Below, one piece after another: positions 27,248 through 36,179 of a DNA stretch of 38,354 nucleotides. Origin of the DNA: Pseudomonadota bacterium (lineage in GTDB: Bacteria > Pseudomonadota > Gammaproteobacteria > Pseudomonadales > Halieaceae); NCBI GenBank assembly GCA_002862405.1, contig PKCZ01000093.1, positions 1 through 38,354 on the forward strand, in the 5' to 3' direction. The translations under genes were made by a program, and so were the position numbers. Below the pieces are notes generated by a model. It was not told the origin of the DNA and searched no databases. It worked only from the letters and a program-made list of their open reading frames with translations. How positions within the stretch are numbered: position 1 is the stretch's first letter; every line of letters starts with the position of its first letter.

Positions 27248-28083
27248 TGCCAACAACCTCCTGTTACTCGTGGCCGGCCGGCTAGATCATGCCGAAGGCT
27301 TACCTTTGAAAACCCATTCAGTTCGAAGATCGACCGGACATCCGCCGCCTGATCATAACCGTGCTCGATCAAAAGCCAACCACCGGCCTCCAAGTGATCA
27401 GGCGCGTTCGACGCTATCTCCCGAATCGACCACAGCCCATCTCCTTGGTCAGTCAGGGCTATGTTGGGCTCAAATCGTAAATCCCCGTCCAGTAGATGAG
27501 CATCATTAGCCGCGACATAAGGAGGGTTTGATGCGATCAGAGCCCAGCGTCTCTGCGCTAAGGCACCAAACCAACTCGATTCAACAAACTCGACAGGTAG
27601 CCCTAGATCCTCTGCATTCTCTCGCGCAACGCGCAATGCCGATGCACTGACATCGCTGGCGGTTACCGACAGATGGGGCAAGTCTTGCTGGACCGCAAGC
27701 GCTATCGCTCCGCTGCCGGTACCCAGGTCGAGCATTGAGTCGAGGTCACATTGAGATGCAAGTTCCACAGCCCACTCCACGAGCAACTCCGTCTCAGGTC
27801 GAGGGATAAGCACATCGCGCGTGACTTTAAGCGTCAGCGACCAAAATTCTCGATGACCTAAGAGATAGGCCAAGGGCACCCCTTTGAGCCGCTCCTTGGA
27901 CATTGAAGAAAACGCCTCAACAATATTCCTCGGAAGCTCATCATGGTCGTGAGCAATCAGCCAACTGCGTTCATCCCTCCCTAGACAGTGCAGTAGCAGC
28001 AACTCCGCATCGCGGTAGTCGGTGCCAAAGGCGCGCAGCGCTTCCGTGACTTTCACTAGATGAGCTTCACTGCCTGGCACCAC
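27241..28083 (-). CDS. prmC: Release-factor glutamine methyltransferase PrmC (HemK)
   Basis: PrmC methylates the glutamine of the GGQ motif of release factors 1 and 2. The 280 residues contain an N-terminal helical substrate-binding domain with LAYLLGHREFW near 72 and IPRPETELLVEW, then the Rossmann methyltransferase domain with DLGTGSGAIALAV near 119 and the catalytic NPPY at 186-189. The start is GTG at 28083. Its substrate PrfA is encoded just upstream, 84 bases away, a longer gap than usual, and a separate promoter is visible in that gap. Confidence 0.95.
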   Translation of the reverse strand: MVPGSEAHLVKVTEALRAFGTDYRDAELLLLHCLGRDERSWLIAHDHDELPRNIVEAFSSMSKERLKGVPLAYLLGHREFWSLTLKVTRDVLIPRPETELLVEWAVELASQCDLDSMLDLGTGSGAIALAVQQDLPHLSVTASDVSASALRVARENAEDLGLPVEFVESSWFGALAQRRWALIASNPPYVAANDAHLLDGDLRFEPNIALTDQGDGLWSIREIASNAPDHLEAGGWLLIEHGYDQAADVRSIFELNGFSKVSLRHDLAGRPRVTGGCWQC

Positions 28084-28121
28084 TTGGGTTGCTCTTCACA
28101 AAACCCGTGAGGAGGGAATTT

Positions 28122-28150
28122 ACTATAGTCCTCGCCATGGCTCTCACCAA
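28122..28150 (-). promoter_or_regulatory. Candidate promoter for prmC-moeB
   Basis: On the minus strand TTGGTG (28150-28145) and TATAGT (28127-28122) are separated by 17 bases; the -10 matches five of six consensus positions. It lies in the 84-base prfA-prmC spacer and would start transcription about 30 bases before prmC, allowing expression of prmC-moeB apart from hemA-prfA. Confidence 0.5.
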
Positions 28151-28167
28151 AGATCTCACCACGGTCT

Positions 28168-29253
28168 TCACTCTTCGCCTAAGGCCGCGAGCAGGTCTGC
28201 CTGATGTTCCTGACGCAACGGTCGAATAACGGCATCTAGGTCACCCTCAACCACTTCATCCAGTTTGTACAACGTGAGGTTAATCCGATGATCAGTCACT
28301 CGCCCCTGAGGGTAGTTATAGGTTCGAATACGGTCCGAGCGATCGCCCGTACCCACCAAGTTTCGTCGCTCTTCCGCCTGCTCAGCCGCAAGCTGCTGCT
28401 CACTTGCCGAGGCAAGTTTGGCCTGTAACAGTGACATCGCCCGAGCTCGGTTTTTGTGCTGTGAGCGCTCATCTTGACACTCAACCACGATGCCCGTGGG
28501 AATGTGTGTCAGACGAACTGCCGAGTCTGTTGTGTTGACGTGCTGACCGCCCGCGCCAGAAGAACGGTAGGTATCGACCCGCAAATCCTCTTTGCGAATT
28601 TCCACTTCCTCTACCTCATCAGGTTCCGCCATCACAGCGACCGTACATGCAGACGTATGAATCCGACCCTGAGACTCTGTCTCGGGTACACGTTGCACTC
28701 GGTGAGCGCCGGATTCGAACTTAAGATGCGCGTACACAGCCTCGCCTGCAACCCGCGTGATTAATTCCTTGTAGCCACCGTGTTCGCCGGGGCGCTCTGA
28801 GATAACTTCAACCGACCAACGCTTACTCTCTGCGTAGCGGCTGTACATGCGAAACAAGTCACCGGAAAAAATGGCTGCCTCGTCGCCACCCGCACCCGCA
28901 CGAATCTCCAGAAACACGTTGCTTTTGTCTTTTGGGTCCTTTGGCAACATCAGTACTTGCAGTTCGGCTTCAGCAAAGCTCATGTGGCTCTCAGCCGCAC
29001 CAATTTCCTCTTCGGCCATCTCTCGTACATCGGGGTCGCTGTCTTCAAGCATCAGCTGTGCTTCAGCTAGGTCATCCTTTGCACGGCGGTAACCATCGTA
29101 GACCTTCACAACGTCATCGAGTTGCGCATACTCCTGTGACAAAGCGCGGAACCTACTGGGGTCTGATGCAGTCTCGGCGTCCGCAAGTAAAGCGGCGACC
29201 TCTTCATGACGATCACATAGCGATTCGAGCTTGGTAACAAGCGACGTCTTCAC
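28168..29253 (-). CDS. prfA: Peptide chain release factor 1
   Basis: RF1 reads UAA and UAG stop codons. The 361 residues (E. coli 360) include the helical domain 1, [12 protein letters not shown] near 119, the PxT stop-codon recognition tripeptide as PET at 190-192, and the GGQ catalytic loop at 235-237 in [10 protein letters not shown]. The Gln is the target of PrmC encoded next. It follows hemA by 20 bases, as in most gammaproteobacteria. Confidence 0.97.
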   Translation of the reverse strand: MKTSLVTKLESLCDRHEEVAALLADAETASDPSRFRALSQEYAQLDDVVKVYDGYRRAKDDLAEAQLMLEDSDPDVREMAEEEIGAAESHMSFAEAELQVLMLPKDPKDKSNVFLEIRAGAGGDEAAIFSGDLFRMYSRYAESKRWSVEVISERPGEHGGYKELITRVAGEAVYAHLKFESGAHRVQRVPETESQGRIHTSACTVAVMAEPDEVEEVEIRKEDLRVDTYRSSGAGGQHVNTTDSAVRLTHIPTGIVVECQDERSQHKNRARAMSLLQAKLASASEQQLAAEQAEERRNLVGTGDRSDRIRTYNYPQGRVTDHRINLTLYKLDEVVEGDLDAVIRPLRQEHQADLLAALGEE

Positions 29254-29273
29254 AATAAACTGCCCTTATCGAA

Positions 29274-30581
29274 CTACTGTAGGGTCGACGAGCCGTCTGG
29301 TGGGATGGATGCAGGCACGCCGAGTAACTCTGCTGCACGCGAGACATTAACACGATCGCCTTCTTTTGCGATCTGCTTGAGACCTGCTGTCGGCGCGTGG
29401 ATAAGCTTATTAGTGAGGTCGCGCGACAATCGAGTCATCACCTCTTCCGGCGATTTACCACTCTCTAATGCCTTCAACGCGCGTTCAAGTTCTGTCTGCT
29501 GAATGGCCAAGGCAGATTCGCGATAATTCCTAACGACATCTGCCGAGGCACGCTGCAACCACGTGGCTTCAACCTCGACCACGCCCTCTTCGACGATTTT
29601 GTCGGCTTTGTTGGCCTCATGGCTTCGTAATCGAACGTTCTCTTCGACGACGTCCCGCAAATCATCAACCGTGAAGAGATACACATCGGACAGAGAGGCA
29701 ACCTGTGGCTCAATATCTCGGGGCACGGCCAGATCGATCAATAAAGCCGGACGATAGCGCCGCGCCTTGATCGCCTCCTCGACTGCACCCTTCCCCAAGA
29801 TGGGGAGCTGGCTTGCGGTCGAGCTAATCACAATATCAGCGCTGGGGAGCCGCTCAGTGACGTCAGCAAGAAGAATCGCCTCAGCACCGAACTGATCTGC
29901 CAGCGTTTCTGCTCGCTTGAGCGTCCGGTTGGCCACAATCAATTTACCCAAGCCCGCCTCATTCAGATGCCGAGCCACTAGCTCGATGGTTTCGCCTGCA
30001 CCAAGTAGTAACGCAGTGCGATTTGAGAGGTCTGAAAATATTCGACCTGCGAGATCCACAGCTGCATAAGCCACTGACACCGGGTTCTCCCCTATCGCCG
30101 TATCGGTCCGGACACGCTTTGCGAGACGGAAGGCCTCGGGGAATAGCTTGCTCAGAGAGTCGCCAATACCACCGCTCTCCTGCGATACCGCAAACGCCGA
30201 CTTAATTTGACCAAAAATTTGTGGTTCACCCAGGACCATCGAATTAAGCCCCGCGGCAACTCGAACAAGGTGAGTAAGCCCTGCAATGCCGTGACTACGA
30301 TAAGTACAGGTAGCGAGATCATCCAATGAAATCGCGTGATACTTGGATAACCAAGCGATGACTTCATCACCCGCCAGCGCCGCTTCTCCTTCGGTCTCAA
30401 ACCAGCCGTAGATTTCTGTACGATTGCAGGTGCTCAGGATGACACCCTCACTCAGGCGAGTCTCCGCCATAAGATCGGAAATCGCCTCGGGCACACACTC
30501 AGGCGCAAAGGCGACACGCTCTCGCACCGCTACGGACGCAGAGTCATGATTTACCCCTATGACAACCAAGTTTGACGGCAT
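29274..30581 (-). CDS. hemA: Glutamyl-tRNA reductase
   Basis: HemA reduces Glu-tRNA to glutamate-1-semialdehyde, the first step of haem synthesis by the C5 route. The start taken is the ATG at 30581 (MPSNLVVIGVNHDSASV), giving 435 residues; an ATG 9 bases upstream is also possible. The catalytic cysteine is C52 in STCNRTEIYGW. Other features are AAGLNSMVLGEPQIFGQIK, the NADPH-binding LLLGAGETIELVARHL, and the C-terminal dimerisation helix. Haem control in enteric bacteria acts on HemA stability. Confidence 0.96.
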   Translation of the reverse strand: MPSNLVVIGVNHDSASVAVRERVAFAPECVPEAISDLMAETRLSEGVILSTCNRTEIYGWFETEGEAALAGDEVIAWLSKYHAISLDDLATCTYRSHGIAGLTHLVRVAAGLNSMVLGEPQIFGQIKSAFAVSQESGGIGDSLSKLFPEAFRLAKRVRTDTAIGENPVSVAYAAVDLAGRIFSDLSNRTALLLGAGETIELVARHLNEAGLGKLIVANRTLKRAETLADQFGAEAILLADVTERLPSADIVISSTASQLPILGKGAVEEAIKARRYRPALLIDLAVPRDIEPQVASLSDVYLFTVDDLRDVVEENVRLRSHEANKADKIVEEGVVEVEATWLQRASADVVRNYRESALAIQQTELERALKALESGKSPEEVMTRLSRDLTNKLIHAPTAGLKQIAKEGDRVNVSRAAELLGVPASIPPDGSSTLQ

Positions 30582-30611
30582 AACTGTCAATCGCTATCTA
30601 CACAGATGAGA

Positions 30612-30617
30612 ATCATA
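30612..30617 (-). promoter_or_regulatory. Candidate -10 element for hemA
   Basis: TATGAT on the minus strand lies about 30 bases before the hemA ATG and would give a leader near 24 bases. No matching -35 is visible at 17 bases, so this is weak. Confidence 0.25.
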
Positions 30618-30680
30618 CCAGACAAATGGGTTTTCGAGAGGGCGTGTGCCGATTTCGTCGGGTGTGTCATCATACGCGCC

Positions 30681-32405
30681 ATGCGAACGCTTCATTACAT
30701 CACTGGACTCTTGGCACTAACGCTCTCTGGTTGCGTAAGCGTAGATCTTGCCAAGAGCCCATTGGAGACTGAAAAAGCTGTACCAACAGTGGCCAAGGTA
30801 GAAACCAGCCATCCTTACGCTGATATACCCGGTGAACAGTTGTCGACATTGCTTCAGGCAGAGTTCGCCATCAGAGAGCGCAATCTGGATGCCGGGCTGA
30901 TGTACCTTATGGCGGCGAGTCAGGCGATCCATGACCCGGCGATTGCTCGACGCGCACTTCAACTCGCGCAATACATTCGCAATCAAGATGCAACGCTGGA
31001 AATGGCTGTTCGCGCATCCGACCTGGATCCCAGTGATGGAAGCGCAGCCACACTTGCCGCCGCCGTATTCATAGAACGCGGTGATATCGCCCGTGCATTA
31101 ACTTACTCGAGACGCGCATTCGACGCCGGATCCGATATCAACCCAGCTGCACTGCTTAATAACTATGGAGGTCAAACTCCCGAGACCCAGACTGCGACGC
31201 GCAACCTGCTCGAAGCGCTTGAAGCAGACTACCCCGAGGATGCTCGAAGTTTATTTGCTATTGCATTACTGGAGTGGCGCCAGGGAAACAGCGATGTTGC
31301 AGTGACGAAGCTGGACAAGCTTTTCACCATCGAGGCATTTCACGAGCGAGGGACACTGCTGCTGACGGAAATTCTTTCGCAAGCTGATGATCCCGATGCA
31401 TTCGATCCCTTACTAAAGGCCATTGAAGCGACAAACAGCAGCTTGCTTCGCTACCAATATGCGCGCTATTTGCTGGGCAAACAGAAACTGACAGAGGCCA
31501 AAGCGCAATTTGATGTATTGATCGCAGATCCAGCCGCAACCGTTGATCATTTGATAGGCGCGGCAGTGCTGGATATCGAGTTATCCGATTCAGCATCAGC
31601 CCTGCTTCACCTTGATCGGGCACTTTCCTACAGCCAACGCGTGAATGACGCGCAGTTCTTCAAAGCACTGGCACTGATTCAACTGAACGATGTGTCGGGT
31701 GCTCTTAAGGCGCTTGGCGCAGTTGGACCCTCGACGAATTACCCAAGAGCACTTCAAGAAGCGGCTGCTATTCTAGTATCACGAGGTGATATTGGAGCGG
31801 CCAACGCCTTCTTTGAAGAGCATCGGAAAGTTCACACTGACGGCGCTGAGCTAAATTTTGCATTGCATGCCGAGACGCTGCAGACCTTGGGATCAATTGA
31901 GGCTGAGTCGGTGCTTAGCCGGGGTATTAGTGCCTTCCCGACCTCGACCCGCCTCCTCTTCGCGAGAGCCAATTTTCGAGAGCGCGCAGGCTTTTTTGAT
32001 CTGGCCGAAGCCGATTACCGACAAATACTGAACCTCAATCCGGGAGATGCCAATGCGCTGAATGCGCTCGGCTATGCGCTTACGAACAATACTGATCGCT
32101 TCCAAGAAGCGGCGGGATTGCTCGAGGAGGCCATTTCCAAAGATCCGCGAAATCCGGCCATCATTGACAGTCTTGGATGGGTTTACTTCAAACTGGGTAA
32201 GGACCGCCAAGCGGAACTCTTACTAAAGGAAGCTTACAAGCAATACCCAGATCCCGAGGTCGCCGCGCACTTGATTGAACTCTTGTGGACGCAGGGACGA
32301 GAGGTCGAAGCGAGAGACCTCATTGCGAACCAATGGCGCAACTCACCCAACAATGAACATCTTCGTGAGACAGCGAGCCGACTCGCCATTCCCCTTCCTG
32401 AGTGA
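30681..32405 (+). CDS. TPR-repeat lipoprotein upstream of lolB
   Basis: This is a 574-residue predicted lipoprotein made of tetratricopeptide repeats. The start is the ATG at 30681, which places a signal peptide directly before the lipobox LTLSGC (cysteine near residue 17); the frame is open 75 bases further but the extra part is not signal-like. TPR units are seen throughout and are clearest near the C-terminus (AEADYRQILNLNPGDANALNALGYAL and GWVYFKLGKDRQAELLLKEAY). The residue after the cysteine is Val, not Asp, which favours outer-membrane sorting by Lol. Its homologue in pseudomonads occupies the same place divergent from hemA and before lolB. Its function is not established. Confidence 0.85.
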   Translation: MRTLHYITGLLALTLSGCVSVDLAKSPLETEKAVPTVAKVETSHPYADIPGEQLSTLLQAEFAIRERNLDAGLMYLMAASQAIHDPAIARRALQLAQYIRNQDATLEMAVRASDLDPSDGSAATLAAAVFIERGDIARALTYSRRAFDAGSDINPAALLNNYGGQTPETQTATRNLLEALEADYPEDARSLFAIALLEWRQGNSDVAVTKLDKLFTIEAFHERGTLLLTEILSQADDPDAFDPLLKAIEATNSSLLRYQYARYLLGKQKLTEAKAQFDVLIADPAATVDHLIGAAVLDIELSDSASALLHLDRALSYSQRVNDAQFFKALALIQLNDVSGALKALGAVGPSTNYPRALQEAAAILVSRGDIGAANAFFEEHRKVHTDGAELNFALHAETLQTLGSIEAESVLSRGISAFPTSTRLLFARANFRERAGFFDLAEADYRQILNLNPGDANALNALGYALTNNTDRFQEAAGLLEEAISKDPRNPAIIDSLGWVYFKLGKDRQAELLLKEAYKQYPDPEVAAHLIELLWTQGREVEARDLIANQWRNSPNNEHLRETASRLAIPLPE

Positions 32406-32941
32406 TCATGCCGTTCCGATCATTCGTCTACAGCCTGCTTGTCACCCTTCTGTCAGGTTGCCTTCAGACCACCGTAGAACGACCCACAAATAACCTAAAG
32501 CCACTGGCTGATACAGACCCATGGCAAGCACGTGGGAAAATGCTGGTATCCAGCGAAAACGAGCGGCAAACGCTCAGATTTATTTGGTCTCATCTGTCGG
32601 AAGGGCAAGACCGTATCGAGCTCAGTGACAGCCTGGGCCTTCGGTCTATTATCTTGGTCAGAGACTCCGACGAATACTATCAAGAGAACACTCAAGGACA
32701 GCGAGTCCTCCTATCCGCCAATACTCTCGAAGAGCCGCTCGCTACTGTACTTTCGAGCTTACCTAGCGGCATTGCACGACTGATGACCGGTGCAAAGTCT
32801 TCGAACGATCGCGTTACCAGCGAGGTTGTAAGCTGGTCCACCTCCGCACAGTTCGCTACGCCAGAGCTGCTCCGTGTTCGTTTTGGCGATTACGCCCTAA
32901 AGATCATGATTAACCAATGGGACATCGGCAGTAGTGAGTAA
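32402..32941 (+). CDS. lolB: Outer-membrane lipoprotein receptor LolB
   Basis: LolB accepts lipoproteins from LolA and inserts them in the outer membrane. The product of about 179 residues has a signal sequence with lipobox LLSGC (cysteine near 20). The mature part carries DPWQARGKMLV, RIELSDSLGL and LLRVRFGDYALKIMINQW, which fit the LolB barrel. The GTG at 32402 overlaps the TPR gene stop as GTGA; the ATG at 32408 is an equal alternative. Its end overlaps ispE by 8 bases. LolB sequences diverge, and the lolB-ispE-prs order strengthens the call. Confidence 0.88.
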   Translation: MIMPFRSFVYSLLVTLLSGCLQTTVERPTNNLKPLADTDPWQARGKMLVSSENERQTLRFIWSHLSEGQDRIELSDSLGLRSIILVRDSDEYYQENTQGQRVLLSANTLEEPLATVLSSLPSGIARLMTGAKSSNDRVTSEVVSWSTSAQFATPELLRVRFGDYALKIMINQWDIGSSE

Positions 32942-33758
32942 GCAAGTGATTGAAACGCTCAGTCCCGCAAAGCTGAACCTCTTCCTACATGTGACTGGTC
33001 AAAGAGACAATGGTTATCACGAGCTTCAAACCGCGTTTCAGTTACTCGATTGGGGTGATCGAATGCGCTTTGAGATAACCGAAACGCCCGGCATTACGTT
33101 ACATCCACCGGTCGCGGGTGTACCGAACGAGGACAATCTCATTTTCCGTGCGGCGGCGTCACTAGGGCTGCCTCAGGACCGCGGTATAGCCATTAGTATC
33201 GAGAAGGTCATTCCGATGGGTGGCGGCCTTGGTGGTGGTAGTTCTAACGCTGCAGTCACGCTCTTGGCGCTGAACGACCTGTTTGATCTCGGCTACAGTG
33301 TTGATGAACTTGCTACGAAAGGCGCCGTGTTAGGCGCTGACGTTCCCGTTTTTGTGAGGGGCACATCAGCATGGGCAGAGGGTATCGGCGATGAACTGAT
33401 GCCACTGGAGCTCCCAGCATGCTGGTTTGTGATTATTTACCCTGATTGTCATGTCTCAACACAGGAAATCTTCGGTGCTCCAGAATTGACACGCAATACT
33501 CCGCCAATTACAGTGTCGGCCTTTTTTGAAGGGCCGGTCCGCAACGATCTGCAGCCCGCAGTGGAAAGCAGATACAAGCAGGTGAGTACAGCCATAAAGT
33601 GGTTGTCTAACCACGGTTCGGCAATGATGACCGGGAGCGGCGCGTGCGTATTTGCAAGCTTCCAATCGCAGGTAGAAGCTCAGCGCGTAGCTGAGGCTGC
33701 AAAAGGCGAGTTTAGTGTTTTCGTTGCCAAGGGAATTAATCGCTTCACAGTGGTGTAG
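32934..33758 (+). CDS. ispE: 4-diphosphocytidyl-2-C-methyl-D-erythritol kinase
   Basis: IspE phosphorylates CDP-ME in the non-mevalonate isoprenoid pathway. This GHMP kinase of 274 residues starts with GTG and shows LSPAKLNLFLHV with the catalytic-site lysine K13, the ATP loop GGGLGGGSSNAA at 96-107, GADVPVFV with its catalytic aspartate, and MMTGSGACVFASF near the end. It overlaps lolB by 8 bases, and its stop is only 13 bases before tRNA-Gln. Confidence 0.96.
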   Translation: MSKQVIETLSPAKLNLFLHVTGQRDNGYHELQTAFQLLDWGDRMRFEITETPGITLHPPVAGVPNEDNLIFRAAASLGLPQDRGIAISIEKVIPMGGGLGGGSSNAAVTLLALNDLFDLGYSVDELATKGAVLGADVPVFVRGTSAWAEGIGDELMPLELPACWFVIIYPDCHVSTQEIFGAPELTRNTPPITVSAFFEGPVRNDLQPAVESRYKQVSTAIKWLSNHGSAMMTGSGACVFASFQSQVEAQRVAEAAKGEFSVFVAKGINRFTVV

Positions 33759-33771
33759 CACAAACAGTTAT

Positions 33772-33846
33772 TGGGGCGTCGCCAAGCGGCAAGGCAGCGG
33801 GTTTTGATCCCGCCATTCGGAGGTTCGAATCCTCCCGCCCCAGCCA
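33772..33846 (+). tRNA. tRNA-Gln (anticodon TTG)
   Basis: This 75-base sequence folds as a cloverleaf: acceptor TGGGGCG pairs with CGCCCCA, the anticodon stem GCGGG/CCCGC encloses TTTTGAT with TTG at the anticodon, and GGTTCGAAT forms the T loop. The U1-A72 pair is the usual glutamine identity feature. CCA is encoded. It sits 13 bases after ispE and 24 bases before prs, so it is probably cut from an operon transcript. Confidence 0.96.
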
Positions 33847-33870
33847 TTTTCCGCTCGCAGGACGCCTCGC

Positions 33871-34821
33871 ATGTCTTCGAAAATGATGGTTTTTACGGGC
33901 AACTCGAACCGTGATCTCGCCAAGAAGGTCTCGAGTCGACTGTACCTTGAATTAGGTAGTGCCAAGGTCGATAAGTTTTCCGATGGCGAAGTGACCGTTG
34001 AGCTTAATGAGAATGTTCGTGGTAAAGATGTGTTCGTGCTGCAAAGCACCTGTGAGCCGACAAACGATAATTTAATGGAGCTACTGCTCATCATTGACGC
34101 GCTCCGACGTGCATCGGCAAGTCGCATCACAGCGGTTGTGCCCTATTTCGGCTACGCGCGCCAGGATCGTCGCGTGCGTTCCGCCCGAGTACCGATTTCA
34201 TCAAAAGTCGTCGCTGAAATGATGGTCAGTGTGGGCGTCGATCGTGTCCTAACGGTCGACCTGCACGCCGAGCAGATTCAGGGCTTCTTTACCTGCCCAG
34301 TGGATAACGTCTACGGCTCGCCAATTTTGAATGACGACATCGTCGCCAGTAACTTCAAGGACGTGGTTGTGGTATCCCCTGACATCGGTGGTGTTGTTCG
34401 GGCGCGAGCGATCGCAAAACAACTGGACGATGCCGATCTAGCCATTATCGATAAACGCCGTCCAAGAGCGAACGAGTCTGAAGTTATGAACCTCATCGGT
34501 GATGTCGAGGGCCGCACGGCGATCATGGTTGATGATATGGTCGATACAGCAGGGACACTTTGCTCCGCAGCCAACGCGCTCAAAGAGCGTGGCGCGACAA
34601 AAGTCGTCGCTTACTGCACACACGCCGTATTGTCTGGCAAGGCGCTCGACAACGTGCGCAATTCCGAGCTGGACGAATTGGTCGTAACAGACACCATCCC
34701 GCTTAGCGACGATGCCAGAAGCGTAAAGAAAATTCGCCAATTAACGATTGCTGACCTACTCGCGGAATCAATCCGGCGCGTCAGTAACGAAGAATCCATT
34801 AGCGCGCTGTTTGATTCCTAG
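33871..34821 (+). CDS. prs: Ribose-phosphate pyrophosphokinase
   Basis: Prs makes PRPP from ribose 5-phosphate and ATP for nucleotide, histidine and NAD synthesis. The 316 residues match class I enzymes: [57 protein letters not shown] and the PRPP loop [10 protein letters not shown] near 217. CAGGA lies about 8 bases before the ATG. An intrinsic terminator follows. The PRPP it makes is the substrate of hisG at the other end of the window. Confidence 0.97.
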   Translation: MSSKMMVFTGNSNRDLAKKVSSRLYLELGSAKVDKFSDGEVTVELNENVRGKDVFVLQSTCEPTNDNLMELLLIIDALRRASASRITAVVPYFGYARQDRRVRSARVPISSKVVAEMMVSVGVDRVLTVDLHAEQIQGFFTCPVDNVYGSPILNDDIVASNFKDVVVVSPDIGGVVRARAIAKQLDDADLAIIDKRRPRANESEVMNLIGDVEGRTAIMVDDMVDTAGTLCSAANALKERGATKVVAYCTHAVLSGKALDNVRNSELDELVVTDTIPLSDDARSVKKIRQLTIADLLAESIRRVSNEESISALFDS

Positions 34822-34837
34822 GCAGCGTAAACTCACC

Positions 34838-34873
34838 CACCTTTGAACCGGTCGCAAGTTCAAAGGTGTTTTT
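34838..34873 (+). terminator. Intrinsic terminator between prs and rplY
   Basis: An 11-bp perfect stem, CACCTTTGAAC (34838-34848) with GTTCAAAGGTG (34858-34868), encloses a 9-base loop and is followed by T5. It ends 15 bases before the rplY ATG, so rplY needs readthrough or a promoter upstream of the hairpin; in that case the hairpin would act as an attenuator. Confidence 0.75.
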
Positions 34874-34888
34874 CAAAGGAGACAGACC

Positions 34889-35563
34889 ATGTCTGACACT
34901 TTTGTAGTAGAAGCCGAGCTTCGTAGCGATGAAGGGAAAGGTGCGAGCCGCCGCCTTCGCCGACTCGAAGCAAAAGTACCCGCCATCATTTATGGGGCTG
35001 ACAGTGCCCCGGTAAGCCTATCGCTGATCCGCAAGGATCTCGAAAAGCACCTCGAGAAAGAGGCGTTTTACTCAGCGATTATCGAAGTGGCTTACGATGG
35101 CAAAAAAGAAAAAGCGATTCTGAAAGCACTTCAGCGTCACCCTGCAAAGGACTTCCCGATGCACGCTGACTTTTTCCGAGTCGAAGAGAACAAGGCTATT
35201 AAAGTCTCTATTCCTCTTCACTTCATCAACGAAGACACCTGTGTGGGTGTGAAACTTGGTGGCGGTCGAATCCAGCACACGGTAAATGAGGTAGAGGTGC
35301 TTGCGCTGCCAGCCGATCTTCCAGAGTTTATCGAGGTGGATATGGGCCAGGTGCAGGTAGGCGAGATTGTTCACCTCTCTGATTTGAAGTTGCCCGAGGG
35401 TGTTACGTCTACAGCGCTGGTGTTGGGCGATGACCGCGATATCGGTGTCGCCAGTGTACTGGCGCCACGAGGCGGCCAAGGTGCTGGCGATGCAGAGGAC
35501 GAGGTGGATGACGCTGAGTCAGCTGATGATGCACCAAGCGAAGACGACGGCGACGAGAGCTAA
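34889..35563 (+). CDS. rplY: 50S ribosomal protein L25, long Ctc/TL5 form
   Basis: L25 binds 5S rRNA. This is the two-domain form of 224 residues: the N-terminal 5S-binding domain (about 1-95, EGKGASRRLRRLEAKVPAIIYG), the C-terminal TL5 beta domain (about 96-185), and a long acidic tail rich in Asp and Glu. E. coli has only the first domain. A strong AAAGGAG precedes the ATG. It is followed by pth after 5 bases, the standard arrangement. Confidence 0.96.
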   Translation: MSDTFVVEAELRSDEGKGASRRLRRLEAKVPAIIYGADSAPVSLSLIRKDLEKHLEKEAFYSAIIEVAYDGKKEKAILKALQRHPAKDFPMHADFFRVEENKAIKVSIPLHFINEDTCVGVKLGGGRIQHTVNEVEVLALPADLPEFIEVDMGQVQVGEIVHLSDLKLPEGVTSTALVLGDDRDIGVASVLAPRGGQGAGDAEDEVDDAESADDAPSEDDGDES

Positions 35564-35568
35564 TTGTC

Positions 35569-36168
35569 ATGCCCAGCATTCGACTGATTGTCGGTCTGGG
35601 TAATCCTGGCGAAAAATATATCGGCACCCGCCACAATGCGGGTGCCGATTTCGTTTCAGCACTCGCAAATCAAAACGGTATCGAGCTCAAGTCCGAAAAG
35701 AAGCTTACAGGACGACTGGGCAGAGGTACTGTGGCGGGACACGATCTGCGTCTAATGATTCCTGACACGTACATGAACCACAGCGGGAAAGCCGTGGGCT
35801 TGGCGGCCAAGTACTTCCAGATAGCGCCCGAGCAGATCCTCATTGCGCATGACGAACTAGACATGCCACCCGGTGCTAGCCGTTTCAAGTTCGACGGTGG
35901 TCACGGTGGCCATAACGGTCTTCGGGACGTTATTCCAGCCATTGGGGGATCAAAGGCCTTCTGGCGACTGAGGGTTGGCATCGGCCACCCCGGGCAGGCG
36001 AGCAAGGTCTCAGGCTGGGTATTAAGCAAAGCCTCCAAAATTGAACAGGGGCTAATTGATCTTTCAATCGATGAGTCACTAAGCGCTTTACCACTGCTTC
36101 TCGACGGCAACGACGTGAAAGCAATGACCCGTCTTCACAGCAGTGACAAGACGAAAGAAGATTTGTAA
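35569..36168 (+). CDS. pth: Peptidyl-tRNA hydrolase
   Basis: Pth recycles peptidyl-tRNA released from stalled ribosomes. The 199 residues start with [22 protein letters not shown], in which H22 is the catalytic histidine, and contain [24 protein letters not shown] with its conserved Asp, and [15 protein letters not shown]. It starts 5 bases after the rplY stop and is followed 11 bases later by ychF. Confidence 0.97.
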   Translation: MPSIRLIVGLGNPGEKYIGTRHNAGADFVSALANQNGIELKSEKKLTGRLGRGTVAGHDLRLMIPDTYMNHSGKAVGLAAKYFQIAPEQILIAHDELDMPPGASRFKFDGGHGGHNGLRDVIPAIGGSKAFWRLRVGIGHPGQASKVSGWVLSKASKIEQGLIDLSIDESLSALPLLLDGNDVKAMTRLHSSDKTKEDL

Positions 36169-36179
36169 GGAGCCTAAGT

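Noticed and set aside
28676-28690. PET instead of PAT in the RF1 stop-codon recognition tripeptide
   Set aside because: The middle position of the PxT motif varies among bacterial RF1 proteins; proline and threonine are kept, so altered stop-codon reading is not indicated.
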